Shown here: positions 47,373 through 57,444 of the stretch, piece by piece | How the letters are laid out: each line of letters starts with the position of its first letter | How positions within the stretch are numbered: position 1 is the first letter of the stretch | Notes under the pieces: model-generated | Seen by the model: only the letters and a program-made list of their open reading frames with translations | Databases searched by the model: none | Told to the model about the DNA's origin: nothing | NCBI RefSeq assembly: GCF_000156715.1 | Contig: NZ_DS999312.1 | Span: 237,199 to 301,198 of the forward strand | DNA from: Francisella philomiragia subsp. philomiragia ATCC 25015 | Lineage (GTDB): Bacteria; Pseudomonadota; Gammaproteobacteria; Francisellales; Francisellaceae | Length of the DNA: 64,000 nucleotides | Direction of reading: 5' to 3' | Translations under genes and position numbers: made by a program

Positions 47373-48509
47373 GTGTCTATTGAAAATGTAATTCTAGAAA
47401 AGATAAAAACTACTAATAAACCTATGTTATTTAGGGATTTTATGCAGATGGCTTTATATTATCCTAAATTTGGTTATTACTCTGGGTCTAAAGAAAAAAT
47501 ATCTTCGAATGGAGATTTTATTACGGCAACTTCTCAAACATCACTATTTGCACGTACTTTTGCAAGGCAGTTTGCACTAGTGATTTCAGAGTTGGGTAGA
47601 GATTCTAATGTTATAGAATTTGGAGCTGGTAGTGGTAAGTTTGCTATTGACTGTATGCATGAGCTTAATAGCTTAGGTAGTTTACCTGACAAATATATAA
47701 TAGTTGAATTAAGTAATGATCTAAAATCTAGGCAACAAGAAAATGTAAGGAAAAATATTCCTGAGCATTATGATAGGTTTGAGTGGGTGACAGAGCTTCC
47801 AAGGTTTAAACTCAAAGCAGTAGTTTTTGCAAATGAAGTCTTAGATGCAATGCCAGTAGATATTTTTAGAGCTCAAAATAATCAACTTATTCAGCAAGGT
47901 GTAGGCTTTGTTAATAATAAGTGGAAGCTTGTTGATATGATCGAAAATGATAAGCTTTTTGAGTATGAAGCTAATAGGATATTGCTAGATAATATCAATT
48001 TTGAAGATGAGTACGCTAGTGAAATAAATACTTGGATCCGTCCATGGATTAAGTCTTTGTATGATATTTTAGAGAGCGGTATGATATTTTTGTGCGACTA
48101 TGGTTATCATAGGAGTTTATACTACTCAAAAGAAAGGAGTATGGGAACTTTAGCTTGCTACCATCAGCATAAGACTAATTATGATCCGTTTATCAATATT
48201 GGTGAGCAAGATATTACGGCGCATGTTGATTTTACAACTGTTGCAGAGGCTGCAACTGAAGCTGGATTTCAATTAGATGGTTATATGACACAAGCAAATT
48301 TTCTCAAAAAAGCTGGTATTGCCGATGTTTTTGATGATGTGTCTAAGAATCTTAAATCTAAAGATCAACTGAGATATACTAATGATATCAAAGAACTTCT
48401 ACTTAACGACAAGCTTGCTGAAGTGTTTAAGGTGATTGGCTTTTCTGTTGATTTTGACTACATATTAGACTCATTTGATAATGAGGATAATATTGATTAT
48501 TTACTATAG
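47373..48509 (+). CDS. MidA/NDUFAF7-like SAM-dependent methyltransferase
   Basis: A 378-residue protein of the COG1565 family. Near the N-terminus F-R-D-F-M-Q-M-A-L-Y-Y-P-K-F-G-Y-Y and G-D-F-I-T-A-T-S-Q-T are family signatures, followed by the SAM motif V-I-E-F-G-A-G-S-G-K-F near residue 90 and A-N-E-V-L-D-A-M-P-V-D near 154. The mitochondrial relative methylates an arginine in complex I; the bacterial target is not defined. Start GTG at 47373 has no clear ribosome site. Divergent from coaE. Confidence 0.85.
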   Translation: MSIENVILEKIKTTNKPMLFRDFMQMALYYPKFGYYSGSKEKISSNGDFITATSQTSLFARTFARQFALVISELGRDSNVIEFGAGSGKFAIDCMHELNSLGSLPDKYIIVELSNDLKSRQQENVRKNIPEHYDRFEWVTELPRFKLKAVVFANEVLDAMPVDIFRAQNNQLIQQGVGFVNNKWKLVDMIENDKLFEYEANRILLDNINFEDEYASEINTWIRPWIKSLYDILESGMIFLCDYGYHRSLYYSKERSMGTLACYHQHKTNYDPFINIGEQDITAHVDFTTVAEAATEAGFQLDGYMTQANFLKKAGIADVFDDVSKNLKSKDQLRYTNDIKELLLNDKLAEVFKVIGFSVDFDYILDSFDNEDNIDYLL

Positions 48510-48591
48510 AAGATAGTCTATTAAAGTTTGTTAAATAAATTTTACGTTAGTTTGTGTTAAAATAATTTTAGATTAATAAAAAAAATACTTT

Positions 48592-51500
48592 ATGAAAAAA
48601 GTTGCGATAATTGGCTATAGTTTTGTGCTACCTGAAGGTATAAGTAGTGATCGTGATCTGTGGCAAGCTTTGGAGCAGTCAAGAGATCTTGTTTCTGAAA
48701 TACCAAATTCACGAATCGATAAAAAAAGATTTTTGCATTTTTCAAAGAAAAAAGCTGGCAAGTCATATAGTTTTTCGGCAGGAGTAATTCCAGGTATTGA
48801 AGAATTTGACTCAACTCTCTTCAATATAAGCTCAAGAGAGGCTAGTAAAATTGATCCCCAGCAACGGATGCTACTTAATCATACTTACTTCGCTCTACAA
48901 AAAGCTGGATATATACCTGAAAAGCTTTCGGGAGAAAACTATGGGGTGTATGTTGGGGCTTCAAACACAGACTATAGTTATTTCTCTGTTGAGAACGGGG
49001 AAGAAATTAATTCATATACCATGACAGGGGCTGCTAAAAGCATTATAGCTAATCGCGTTTCCTACAGTTTTAATTTCAAAGGGCCAAGTATGGTTGTTGA
49101 TACAGCTTGTTCTTCTTCTTTAGTAGCTTTAGATATAGCTGTAAAAGCGATTCAAGCGAATCAAATAGATACCGCCATAGTCGGTGGAGTGAATTGTTTA
49201 TTGCATCATACACCATTTATTGGTTTTTCTAAGGCTCATATGATGTCACCTACTGGAAGATGTCGGAGCTTTTCAGCAGAAGCTGATGGATATGTAAGAT
49301 CAGAAGGGTGTGTAGTAGTTGTTGTTAAAGACTTTCAAAAAGCTTTGGCTGATGGAGATACGATTTATGCCTTAGTTAACAAAACCGCTGTAAATAGCGA
49401 TGGTAAAACATCTGGATTGCCTTTGCCTAGCTATGAGGCTCAACGGGATTTATTAGAAGATATTTATGATGAAGTTGATTTAGATGATTTACTTTATATT
49501 GAGGCACATGGGACAGGTACTCCTGTAGGTGATCCTCTAGAGATCCAGGCTATTGCAGAATCAATAGCATCAAAGAAGAAATCTAGTCTTATAACAGGAT
49601 CTATAAAATCAAATATTGGTCATCTAGAGCCTGCTTCTGGTCTTGCGGGTGTAATAAAAGCATTACTAATATTGCAAAATAAGAGAATCCCAGCAAATAT
49701 ACACTTTGATAAACCAAATCCTAAATTACAATTACAGCGTAACAATATTGAAATACCTAGTGAAATTGTAGATATTGATGTTAATAAAGAAAGTTTAATT
49801 GGAATTAACTCTTTTGGTTTTGGTGGAACTAATGCGCATGTATTGTTGCAAGCATATCTAGAAAAATCTCCAACAAAGAGATATGAAACAGCAGAGTACT
49901 TCTCTGATAAGTTAATTTTAAAGACACACAGTGCTAAGCTTTTAGCTGATCAAAAAAAACTGACTAAGGAAATTATAAATAATCAGTCGAGTTACTATAG
50001 TCATTCAATAGCCTCTCAATGCTATAGAAGCACTAGAGGGTTTTTTGCTTTGTATGATAGTTTTGAGGATTTTTCTGATAATAAATCCAGAGATTATGAT
50101 ATAGATTTCAACTCTAAAAATGTTGCTTTACTGTTTGCTGGAAATGGCTGTCAATATTCTGGCATGTTGAGATTGTTGCATGAGTCTAGTGAGCTGACGA
50201 GCTATCTGGGCGATACTATTTCTGAACTTCAAGAAATTACTGAGATGAGCTTAAAAGACTGGTTGGCTATTGATAGTGGGTCTTATAGTGATACTAGGAT
50301 TGCACAGCCAGCATTATTCATATTCCAAGTATCTATAGTGAAGTATTTATTAAATAGTGGTATTAATGTACAAGCTGTTTTAGGACATAGTGTTGGTGAA
50401 ATAGCTGCAGCATATACTAGTGGAATATTGTCTCTATCAGAGGCATACAGATTGGTAGTGGCGCGTAGTAATGCTCAAGCTATAACACATGGCAAAGGTA
50501 CTATGTTGGCAGTTAATATTACGAGAGAGAAGTATAGGTCATTAATTGTTGATTTAGAGCTTAGTAATTTAGATATTGCTGCTATTAATGCTCAAGACTC
50601 TCTGACAATAGCGGGTGATGCTAAAGAGCTGAGAGTCTTAGCCGGATTTTGTGAAACGCAGGGTGTATTTAATCGCTTTTTAGATGTTGAGTATCCTTTT
50701 CATTCAAGATATATGGATAGAGATGTTAAATCTGAATTTGATGTTAGATTCCCTAGATTAGACAGTAATGTTTCTGATACTTCTAGTGACTTTATTTCAA
50801 CTGTATTTGCTAAAAAGTTGTCGGCTGAGGAATTGCGTAGCTCTGAGTATTGGTGGAAAAATATTGTAGAGCCAGTTGATTTTGCTTCTGCGATAATAAA
50901 TTTGCTAAATTCATCTATTGACACATTTGTAGAGGTTACGCCTAGAGTTGTATTGAGGAACTATCTTAATAAGATTAGTGATGGTTTTAAGATTAATTAC
51001 TTTTCGACTGTTGAGAAATCTAGATTAGTTAGTCGGGATATTATCGATAAACTATATCTATCTGGCGCATCATGGCAGACAAAAGCTTTCCATAGTGAAA
51101 ATACCGAGATTATTAGATCTCAGTTAGACTTGAAATATCATTGGTATGCAAAAAATAATAAATCAATGATATATTCTGGGAGTGAATTATTAGGTTGGCA
51201 AGTTACCAATAAGGCCAAAACATGGGTAAGCTATCTTGATTATCAGCTTGCAACTGATTTTCATGGACATCAAGTTGGAGAAGATGTCGTATTACCAGCT
51301 TCGGCATGGTTAGAGTTAGTATGTCAGCTTGTAAAGAAAGCAAATGATTTAGAGGATACAAATGTTATCCTTCTTAAGGATATACAGATATATGCACCAT
51401 TGTTATTACAAAAAGATGATATGCGTACTCTTATTAGTACTAGTAATCAAGATGGTTCAGTTATAATAAAGAGTATTTCACAATATGGTAATAACGAAAG

Positions 51501-54500
51501 CCTGCATGTTAAAGCCCGTTATTTATTGCAAAATATTGATTCAAAACCAATTGTACCTCAAAATTTGGATTTATCTAATGTTGCTGTTTCGGCAACAAAA
51601 CATTATGCTAACTGTAGGAATATAGGGCTTAACTATATAGATAAGTTTGCAATAGTAAACAAAATAGAGCTAGGTATAAATTCGGCAATAGTATTCTTTA
51701 ATGAAGAAAATTATAATCAAAACTATGCTCAATCGCCATTTGGTATAGATGGAGGCTTTCAAGCTATCATTTCATTACTCTCTGAATTTGGAAGTACTCA
51801 ATCAAACCTGTTCTTACCTATAGGCTTTGATTTTAATTATATTCTAAGATTTCATGCAAGGATTGATAAAGCTGTTATTAGGCTTAAATATAAGAGCTCA
51901 AACCTCATTGTTGCAGATATTTATTATACTGATTTAGAAAGTAATTTGATAAGTCTTATCAAAGGTGCTAGATTCGAGTCAGTCGCAAGTGGTATTAAAG
52001 GATTGCTGCCACAAGATTGCTTTGTTGAGTCTCTTAAGCCTTTTGCTTCCTTAGAGCATGAGTATGTTAGATCTCCTAGGTTGCCATGCCTTAGATATGA
52101 TGATATTGAGGTTCAAGAGCAACAAGTAATTATAGGTTTTATAAAACTTTTAATTGCTAAAAAAGCTTATCAAGATGCACAAAATAGTCAGATTAATGAC
52201 CAGAGCTCTTCTGTGGTAAAAATAGTTAAAGATTTTCCTAGTATTGATATTCTAGACAGTCAGCTACAAGAAATGTTACAACTACTTTTTGTAGAGTTTC
52301 CAAATCTTTTAAAGCCTTTGCTACTTTGTTATAAAGCATTACTATCACTTGGTGTAAATGACTTTAAGCTTATACAGTCCTTGAGAGATATAGATACTTT
52401 ATGGCAAATAGCGCTAATCACTAATATAGAGGGTAGTATCAAAGATATTATTAGTGAGCTACAAAAAGCATATAGTAATATTGATAATCCGCTAAAAGTG
52501 TTGGTGGTGGGTGCAGGTGTTCAAAGACAAATTTTCGAGCGTATAGCGACAGATAATTTAGAGATTCAGTACTCTACAGGGTGGAGTGATTTATATGAGA
52601 TTGTAAACGACACGTATGATTGTATATTCATAGAGTCACATCCTAGTTTTGCTAAGAATGACTATGTTGAGTTAATATTATCTAAGCTAAAATCTGGAGG
52701 TATAGCTAAGTTTTACATTTGGCTTACAAGCCTCGAGAGTCAAGTATTTACGAGTATGTTGGATTCTAAAATTCAAAGGATGCCTAGAAAGGCTGTTGAT
52801 GATGTTTTATTGCAGGCCGAGAATTATGATGCTGAGACTAAGCAATCTGCATTAAGTGTAGAGGTTTTATTGCAAAAACCTTTTTTTGTAAAAGCATGCT
52901 TAACTGATTTGCCACCATTACAGTGTCAAAAAAGTATTCATGGCACTACTCAACTTAGCAGTATTATTCATGTTGAAGATTCAGAGTTATCAGCAGTCAT
53001 TGTGGTTGATAAAGATTGTGAGCATTCAAGTCTTTATAAGATACTACAGCAAATCCATACTACTTCATCTAAAAATAAAATAGTTATTATTGAAAGCTCG
53101 TGGAGAGATGGGATTTTATCGTCTCCATTACACCAGTCATTACTAGCATCATTACGAGTCTTTGTTAATGAGAATTCAGAAATTAGTATAACAAGAGTTG
53201 TCATGAAAAATTTACATGAAGTACTAGATTGGAATTTTATTCTTGATGATAGGTATTTTGCACAAGAGATTTTCATAGAGAGGGGTGTTGTATATAAGCA
53301 TTATCTTAAACATTTAAAATTAAACGACCCAGATCATCAATATAAACTAGTTATTACAAATAGAGGCTCATTTTCTCATCTTAAGTGGTTTACTAAACAA
53401 TCTCGAAACTGTGGTGTTGAAGATGTTCGTATTAAGGTGCATTATACAGGACTAAATTTTAGAGATGTTATGTATAGTTTGGGACTAATTCCACAAGAAT
53501 CCTTAGAGTTCGGTTTTCTTGGAGCCTATTTAGGTATGGAGTTTAGTGGAGAAATTATTGATATTGGTGATAATGTTAGTGGTTTTAAAATTGGAGATAG
53601 AGTTTTTGGGTGTGCTCAGCAGAGTTTTGCTACAGAGCTGGTTGTTAACCAAAACTTCATTGCTAAATTACCCCAAACATGTTCTATGCAGCAGGGATCA
53701 ACTATGCTCGTTGCATTTATGACATCATATTATGCTATCAAGGAGCTTGCTCGAGCAAAGCCAGGACAAAAGATATTGATTCATGGTGGTGGTGGAGCTA
53801 TAGGTCTTGCTGCGATACAAGTTGCCCATTTATTAGAGCTAGAAATTTATACAACAGTCGGCTCTATTGAGAAAAAACTCATGGTAGAGTCTTTGGGTGT
53901 TATAGCTGTTTACGATTCTCGTAGTACTGATTTTTTAATTGAGTTTGAAAATTCTAATATCAAAGTTGATATTGTGTTAAATTCATTATCTAATGATCTT
54001 CTTGAAGCAAGTTTAGCTGTTTTAGCACCATTTGGTCATTTTGTAGAACTTGGTAAAAGGGATATATTTGATAATAACTCTTTAGCCATGAAAGTTTTCC
54101 GTAATAATATAACTTTTTCTGGTATTGATCTTGATCAGCTAATCAAATATAAGCCAGAGCTTATACAACAAATGCTTGTAGAATTGACAACATATTTTAA
54201 TGATCAGATTCTTATGCCTTTACCATATCAAGAGTTTACTATGCATAGCATTCAAGAAGCATTTCGGTGTATGCAGCAGGGAAGACAGCTCGGTAAGGTC
54301 ATTGTAAATATGCAGACTAAAGATAAAGTTTACCTAGATACATGGAGCAATAAAAAAGCGAATATTAATGGTACTTATATTGTAACTGGAGGAACACAAG
54401 GTTTTGGTTTCTATACTGCAATGGAGCTTGCAAAACATGGCGCGACAGAACTAATACTGATTAGTCGTAGTGGTACTATTTCTAGAGAAAATAGAAATAA

Positions 54501-55485
54501 GCTAGATGAAATTGGTGTTAGTTATGAAGTATTATCTTTAGATGTAAGTAATGAAATTAGTGTTAGAGATTTAATGCTGGATTTGTACCAAAGAGGGGTC
54601 GATCTGAAAGGTATAGTACATGCAGCCGTAATATATGATGATGTAGCATTTTCTGATATGTCAGAACATAGTTTTGATAAGGTTTTTGAAGTTAAAGCGC
54701 TAGGAGGACAGTGGCTAAGTAAATATTCTAATTATTGGACATTAGAACATTTTATTATGTTCTCTTCGATAGCTACAGTTGTTGGTAATATTAACCAATC
54801 AAATTATGTAGCAGCTAATGCATATTTAGAGGGCTTAGTTGCACAGCGTAGAGAGCAAGGTCTTGCTGCCCAATATATAGCTTGGGGGCCGATAGCGGAT
54901 TTTGGTCTTTTGACAAGAGATCAAGGTATCAAAAAGCTTATGGAGAGTGGTTTAGGATTTACACCTTTGTCTAGTATTGATACTCAGTGTATTATTAATG
55001 AGATTTTGCTAAATACCAAGTCTCATATAATTGCATCAAAGTTTGAGGGTAGCAGAATTGCGAAAGTTTTGCCTGTTCTAAAAACTTTACGCTATCAAGA
55101 GGTGATAGATCAAGAGCAAGCTAAAACCATATCTAGTCTTGATTTAGATACTTTAAGATCATCTCCAAAACCGCAAAGTATAAAAATAGTGCAGACTAAT
55201 GTTTTGGCTCAAGTTGCTAGTATATTAGGCGTGAATATAAATGGACTTGCATTATCTACAGATCTTCGTGATCTTGGTATGGATTCTTTGATGGCATTTG
55301 AGCTTGCGGTAAGCTTAGAAGAGAAATTTACAGGGGTTACTATCTCGGCTATGTCTATTGCGCAATTAAAAACATCTAGCGATATCGTAGGGATGATTTT
55401 GCGTAATATTTATACAGATGATAGTCAAGACGGTAATTCAGATGATATTCTTGATATAATTAAACAAAGACATGGTGAGAGCTAA
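48592..55485 (+). CDS. Highly reducing type I polyketide synthase, single module
   Basis: A 2297-residue megasynthase. Domains in order with approximate residues: ketosynthase 1-430 (Cys173 in T-A-C-S-S-S, His306 in E-A-H-G-T-G-T, His344), acyltransferase 510-800 (G-H-S-V-G with Ser600; P-F-H with His704, favouring malonyl-CoA), dehydratase 880-1160 (His893 and Asp1053 dyad), degenerate methyltransferase-like region 1200-1500 (V-V-G-A-G-V-Q, SAM motif eroded), enoylreductase 1595-1905 (G-G-G-G-A-I-G, 1732-1738), ketoreductase 1915-2110 (G-G-T-Q-G-F-G; Ser2059, Tyr2072, Asn2076), ACP 2200-2275 (Ser2232 in G-M-D-S-L). All domains except the methyltransferase keep their catalytic residues. No thioesterase. 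One module with full reduction implies iterative use to build a saturated or partly reduced chain. The stop overlaps the next start. No good ribosome site precedes ATG 48592. Confidence 0.95.
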   Translation: MKKVAIIGYSFVLPEGISSDRDLWQALEQSRDLVSEIPNSRIDKKRFLHFSKKKAGKSYSFSAGVIPGIEEFDSTLFNISSREASKIDPQQRMLLNHTYFALQKAGYIPEKLSGENYGVYVGASNTDYSYFSVENGEEINSYTMTGAAKSIIANRVSYSFNFKGPSMVVDTACSSSLVALDIAVKAIQANQIDTAIVGGVNCLLHHTPFIGFSKAHMMSPTGRCRSFSAEADGYVRSEGCVVVVVKDFQKALADGDTIYALVNKTAVNSDGKTSGLPLPSYEAQRDLLEDIYDEVDLDDLLYIEAHGTGTPVGDPLEIQAIAESIASKKKSSLITGSIKSNIGHLEPASGLAGVIKALLILQNKRIPANIHFDKPNPKLQLQRNNIEIPSEIVDIDVNKESLIGINSFGFGGTNAHVLLQAYLEKSPTKRYETAEYFSDKLILKTHSAKLLADQKKLTKEIINNQSSYYSHSIASQCYRSTRGFFALYDSFEDFSDNKSRDYDIDFNSKNVALLFAGNGCQYSGMLRLLHESSELTSYLGDTISELQEITEMSLKDWLAIDSGSYSDTRIAQPALFIFQVSIVKYLLNSGINVQAVLGHSVGEIAAAYTSGILSLSEAYRLVVARSNAQAITHGKGTMLAVNITREKYRSLIVDLELSNLDIAAINAQDSLTIAGDAKELRVLAGFCETQGVFNRFLDVEYPFHSRYMDRDVKSEFDVRFPRLDSNVSDTSSDFISTVFAKKLSAEELRSSEYWWKNIVEPVDFASAIINLLNSSIDTFVEVTPRVVLRNYLNKISDGFKINYFSTVEKSRLVSRDIIDKLYLSGASWQTKAFHSENTEIIRSQLDLKYHWYAKNNKSMIYSGSELLGWQVTNKAKTWVSYLDYQLATDFHGHQVGEDVVLPASAWLELVCQLVKKANDLEDTNVILLKDIQIYAPLLLQKDDMRTLISTSNQDGSVIIKSISQYGNNESLHVKARYLLQNIDSKPIVPQNLDLSNVAVSATKHYANCRNIGLNYIDKFAIVNKIELGINSAIVFFNEENYNQNYAQSPFGIDGGFQAIISLLSEFGSTQSNLFLPIGFDFNYILRFHARIDKAVIRLKYKSSNLIVADIYYTDLESNLISLIKGARFESVASGIKGLLPQDCFVESLKPFASLEHEYVRSPRLPCLRYDDIEVQEQQVIIGFIKLLIAKKAYQDAQNSQINDQSSSVVKIVKDFPSIDILDSQLQEMLQLLFVEFPNLLKPLLLCYKALLSLGVNDFKLIQSLRDIDTLWQIALITNIEGSIKDIISELQKAYSNIDNPLKVLVVGAGVQRQIFERIATDNLEIQYSTGWSDLYEIVNDTYDCIFIESHPSFAKNDYVELILSKLKSGGIAKFYIWLTSLESQVFTSMLDSKIQRMPRKAVDDVLLQAENYDAETKQSALSVEVLLQKPFFVKACLTDLPPLQCQKSIHGTTQLSSIIHVEDSELSAVIVVDKDCEHSSLYKILQQIHTTSSKNKIVIIESSWRDGILSSPLHQSLLASLRVFVNENSEISITRVVMKNLHEVLDWNFILDDRYFAQEIFIERGVVYKHYLKHLKLNDPDHQYKLVITNRGSFSHLKWFTKQSRNCGVEDVRIKVHYTGLNFRDVMYSLGLIPQESLEFGFLGAYLGMEFSGEIIDIGDNVSGFKIGDRVFGCAQQSFATELVVNQNFIAKLPQTCSMQQGSTMLVAFMTSYYAIKELARAKPGQKILIHGGGGAIGLAAIQVAHLLELEIYTTVGSIEKKLMVESLGVIAVYDSRSTDFLIEFENSNIKVDIVLNSLSNDLLEASLAVLAPFGHFVELGKRDIFDNNSLAMKVFRNNITFSGIDLDQLIKYKPELIQQMLVELTTYFNDQILMPLPYQEFTMHSIQEAFRCMQQGRQLGKVIVNMQTKDKVYLDTWSNKKANINGTYIVTGGTQGFGFYTAMELAKHGATELILISRSGTISRENRNKLDEIGVSYEVLSLDVSNEISVRDLMLDLYQRGVDLKGIVHAAVIYDDVAFSDMSEHSFDKVFEVKALGGQWLSKYSNYWTLEHFIMFSSIATVVGNINQSNYVAANAYLEGLVAQRREQGLAAQYIAWGPIADFGLLTRDQGIKKLMESGLGFTPLSSIDTQCIINEILLNTKSHIIASKFEGSRIAKVLPVLKTLRYQEVIDQEQAKTISSLDLDTLRSSPKPQSIKIVQTNVLAQVASILGVNINGLALSTDLRDLGMDSLMAFELAVSLEEKFTGVTISAMSIAQLKTSSDIVGMILRNIYTDDSQDGNSDDILDIIKQRHGES

Positions 55486-56774
55486 TGGCAAAAAAACTTT
55501 TTGGTAACTTATCTCAAGTTAAATCTAGAGTACTGCAAACACAAACAACATTAGAAGATTTATCTGAACAAAAAGTAGATTATGATTTTAGAGCACATCC
55601 TCTTTATCAAGAGTTGCAGTATATGCGAGAAACTGTCAAAAAATTTGGAATAGCTGATCCTCTATATCGTAACTATCAAGGGATTGCAGGTGCTAAAATT
55701 AATTATGCCACTAAAGAGCTAATAAATTATGGTTCTTATAACTATTTAGGGCTAAATGGTGATCCAAGAACAATACAAGCAGTAACAGATGTATTAGCTC
55801 AAGAAGGTACAACAGTTTCAGCAAGTCGAATCGTAGCAGGTCAAAGAGCTATTCATCAAAATTTAGAAAACAAAATAGCAGAGTTGTACCAATCAGAAGA
55901 TGCTATTGTTTTTGTCAGTGGTCATGCGACAAATGTATCGGTAATTAGCTGTTTAACTCATGATAAAAGCCTCATATTGTATGATCAGTTAGCCCACAAT
56001 AGTATAATCCAAGGTGTAAAGCTATCGGTTGCAAAAGCAATTGGTTTTAGACATAACGATATTGATCATCTTTCTCAGCTATTACAGCTAAATGCCCATA
56101 AGTATGAGCAGATATTTGTAGTTGTTGAAGGCTTGTATAGTATGGATGGAGATATTCCAAATTTACCAGAGATTATTAAGCTAAAAAAAGAGTATGGTGC
56201 TGTATTGATGGTAGATGAGGCTCATGGTTTAGGAGTCTTAGGTAAGACAGGCAAAGGTATCTTTGAGCATTATAATCTTTCACCTAAAGAAGTTGATATT
56301 TGGATGGGGACATTGAGTAAAACTCTTTGTAGTTGTGGTGGATATATAGCTGCAAATAATGTGATCATAGATATTTTGCGTCATTATGCTCCAGGTCTAG
56401 TTTATAGTGTAGGTTTATCACCTGCTAATACAGTAGCTGCGATTAGCTCATTGGAGCTTATGTTAGCTGAACCTGATAGGGTTAGTAGGTTGCACTATAA
56501 TAGTGAGTATCTTCTAAATCAGTTAAAGAATCAGAGTTTGGATACTGGTGACTCTATTGGTAGAGCAATTATTCCAGTGATTGTGGGTAGCTCACGTAAC
56601 GCCGTAGCACTATCAAATAAGCTTTTTGATGATTGTAATATTAATGCAATGCCAATAATGTATCCTGCAGTTGAAGAAAGAAAAGCTAGACTCCGCTTTT
56701 TTATATCAAGTGAGCATACTAAAAATCAGCTGGACTATACAATACAATGCCTAAAACAAAATATAATACAGTGA
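55485..56774 (+). CDS. Alpha-oxoamine synthase (PLP), coupled to the PKS
   Basis: A 429-residue fold-type I PLP enzyme of the BioF/serine palmitoyltransferase family, which joins an acyl thioester to an amino acid with loss of CO2. Seen: Y-N-Y-L-G-L near 86-91, G-S-x-(S)-A-S-R-I-V-A-G region near 107, D-E-A-H-G-L-G near 244, and PLP Lys279 in T-L-S-K-T. About 60 extra N-terminal residues compared with BioF may serve to dock on the PKS. The start ATG shares its base with the PKS stop codon, so the two are translationally coupled. It very likely releases the polyketide from the ACP as a 2-amino-3-ketone; the amino acid is unknown. Confidence 0.9.
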   Translation: MAKKLFGNLSQVKSRVLQTQTTLEDLSEQKVDYDFRAHPLYQELQYMRETVKKFGIADPLYRNYQGIAGAKINYATKELINYGSYNYLGLNGDPRTIQAVTDVLAQEGTTVSASRIVAGQRAIHQNLENKIAELYQSEDAIVFVSGHATNVSVISCLTHDKSLILYDQLAHNSIIQGVKLSVAKAIGFRHNDIDHLSQLLQLNAHKYEQIFVVVEGLYSMDGDIPNLPEIIKLKKEYGAVLMVDEAHGLGVLGKTGKGIFEHYNLSPKEVDIWMGTLSKTLCSCGGYIAANNVIIDILRHYAPGLVYSVGLSPANTVAAISSLELMLAEPDRVSRLHYNSEYLLNQLKNQSLDTGDSIGRAIIPVIVGSSRNAVALSNKLFDDCNINAMPIMYPAVEERKARLRFFISSEHTKNQLDYTIQCLKQNIIQ

Positions 56775-56781
56775 AGTAGAT

Positions 56782-57396
56782 ATGCAAATTTTTTCAAATA
56801 AGTTAAATGCTTTAAAAGCCCAAACTAGATTAAGTTTACTAGAGCTATTGAAAAAAAGTTTTACAGCAGATCCGCATACTCGAGAGTTTTTTTCAGTTTG
56901 TGAAAGAGATAATCTCTTAAATAGCAAGAGCTATGATGCTTTTATGATTTACAACCTAGATCATGCATATACTCAAGGGTTTGTTATTTGTGATGATAAT
57001 CTCAAAAGTGTAGGGCTTTTTGCTTACATTGGTAAGACAAAGCTTTCGTGGAAATTTCATATTGTAGCAAATCTTAGAATGTTAAAGGAGTTTGGTATTC
57101 GAGGGATTTTCAGAATTCTTAAAATACAAACAAAAGTTGAGAAGTCGCGTCTTGATAAAGAGTTTTTGCACCTTATATATCTTTGTACAGATGAAGTTAG
57201 TCGAGGCTGTGGCTTAGCTAAACAGATTATAGACTATGGCTATCAGCAAGCTAAAGAAAAAAAAATTCCATTATTGTTAGAGACTAGCAAGCCAGAGAAT
57301 ATCTCATATTATCAAAAGCATGGATTTAGCGTTTATCAAGAGTGTGACATAAGTGATCAAAATCTTAAAATTTATTTTTTAAGGAAAGATATTTAA
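56782..57396 (+). CDS. GNAT-family N-acyltransferase
   Basis: A 204-residue GNAT protein. The acyl-CoA binding segment is D-E-V-S-R-G-C-G-L-A-K-Q-I-I (about 131-144; the R/Q-x-x-G-x-G/A rule) and the C-terminal half ends with the usual E-T-S-K-P-E-N-I-S-Y-Y-Q-K-H-G-F. It follows the oxoamine synthase by 7 bases. In this setting N-acylation of an amino-ketone or amino-alcohol product is a reasonable guess, not shown. Confidence 0.82.
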   Translation: MQIFSNKLNALKAQTRLSLLELLKKSFTADPHTREFFSVCERDNLLNSKSYDAFMIYNLDHAYTQGFVICDDNLKSVGLFAYIGKTKLSWKFHIVANLRMLKEFGIRGIFRILKIQTKVEKSRLDKEFLHLIYLCTDEVSRGCGLAKQIIDYGYQQAKEKKIPLLLETSKPENISYYQKHGFSVYQECDISDQNLKIYFLRKDI

Positions 57397-57444
57397 ATAC
57401 AATATGTTATACATTTTTATTCTACATTAAGGAAAACTAGTATT

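Noticed and set aside
48592..55485. Fatty acid or PUFA synthase instead of PKS
   Set aside because: There are no tandem ACPs or FabA-like DH pairs; AT, DH, ER, KR and single ACP are in the order of highly reducing PKSs.
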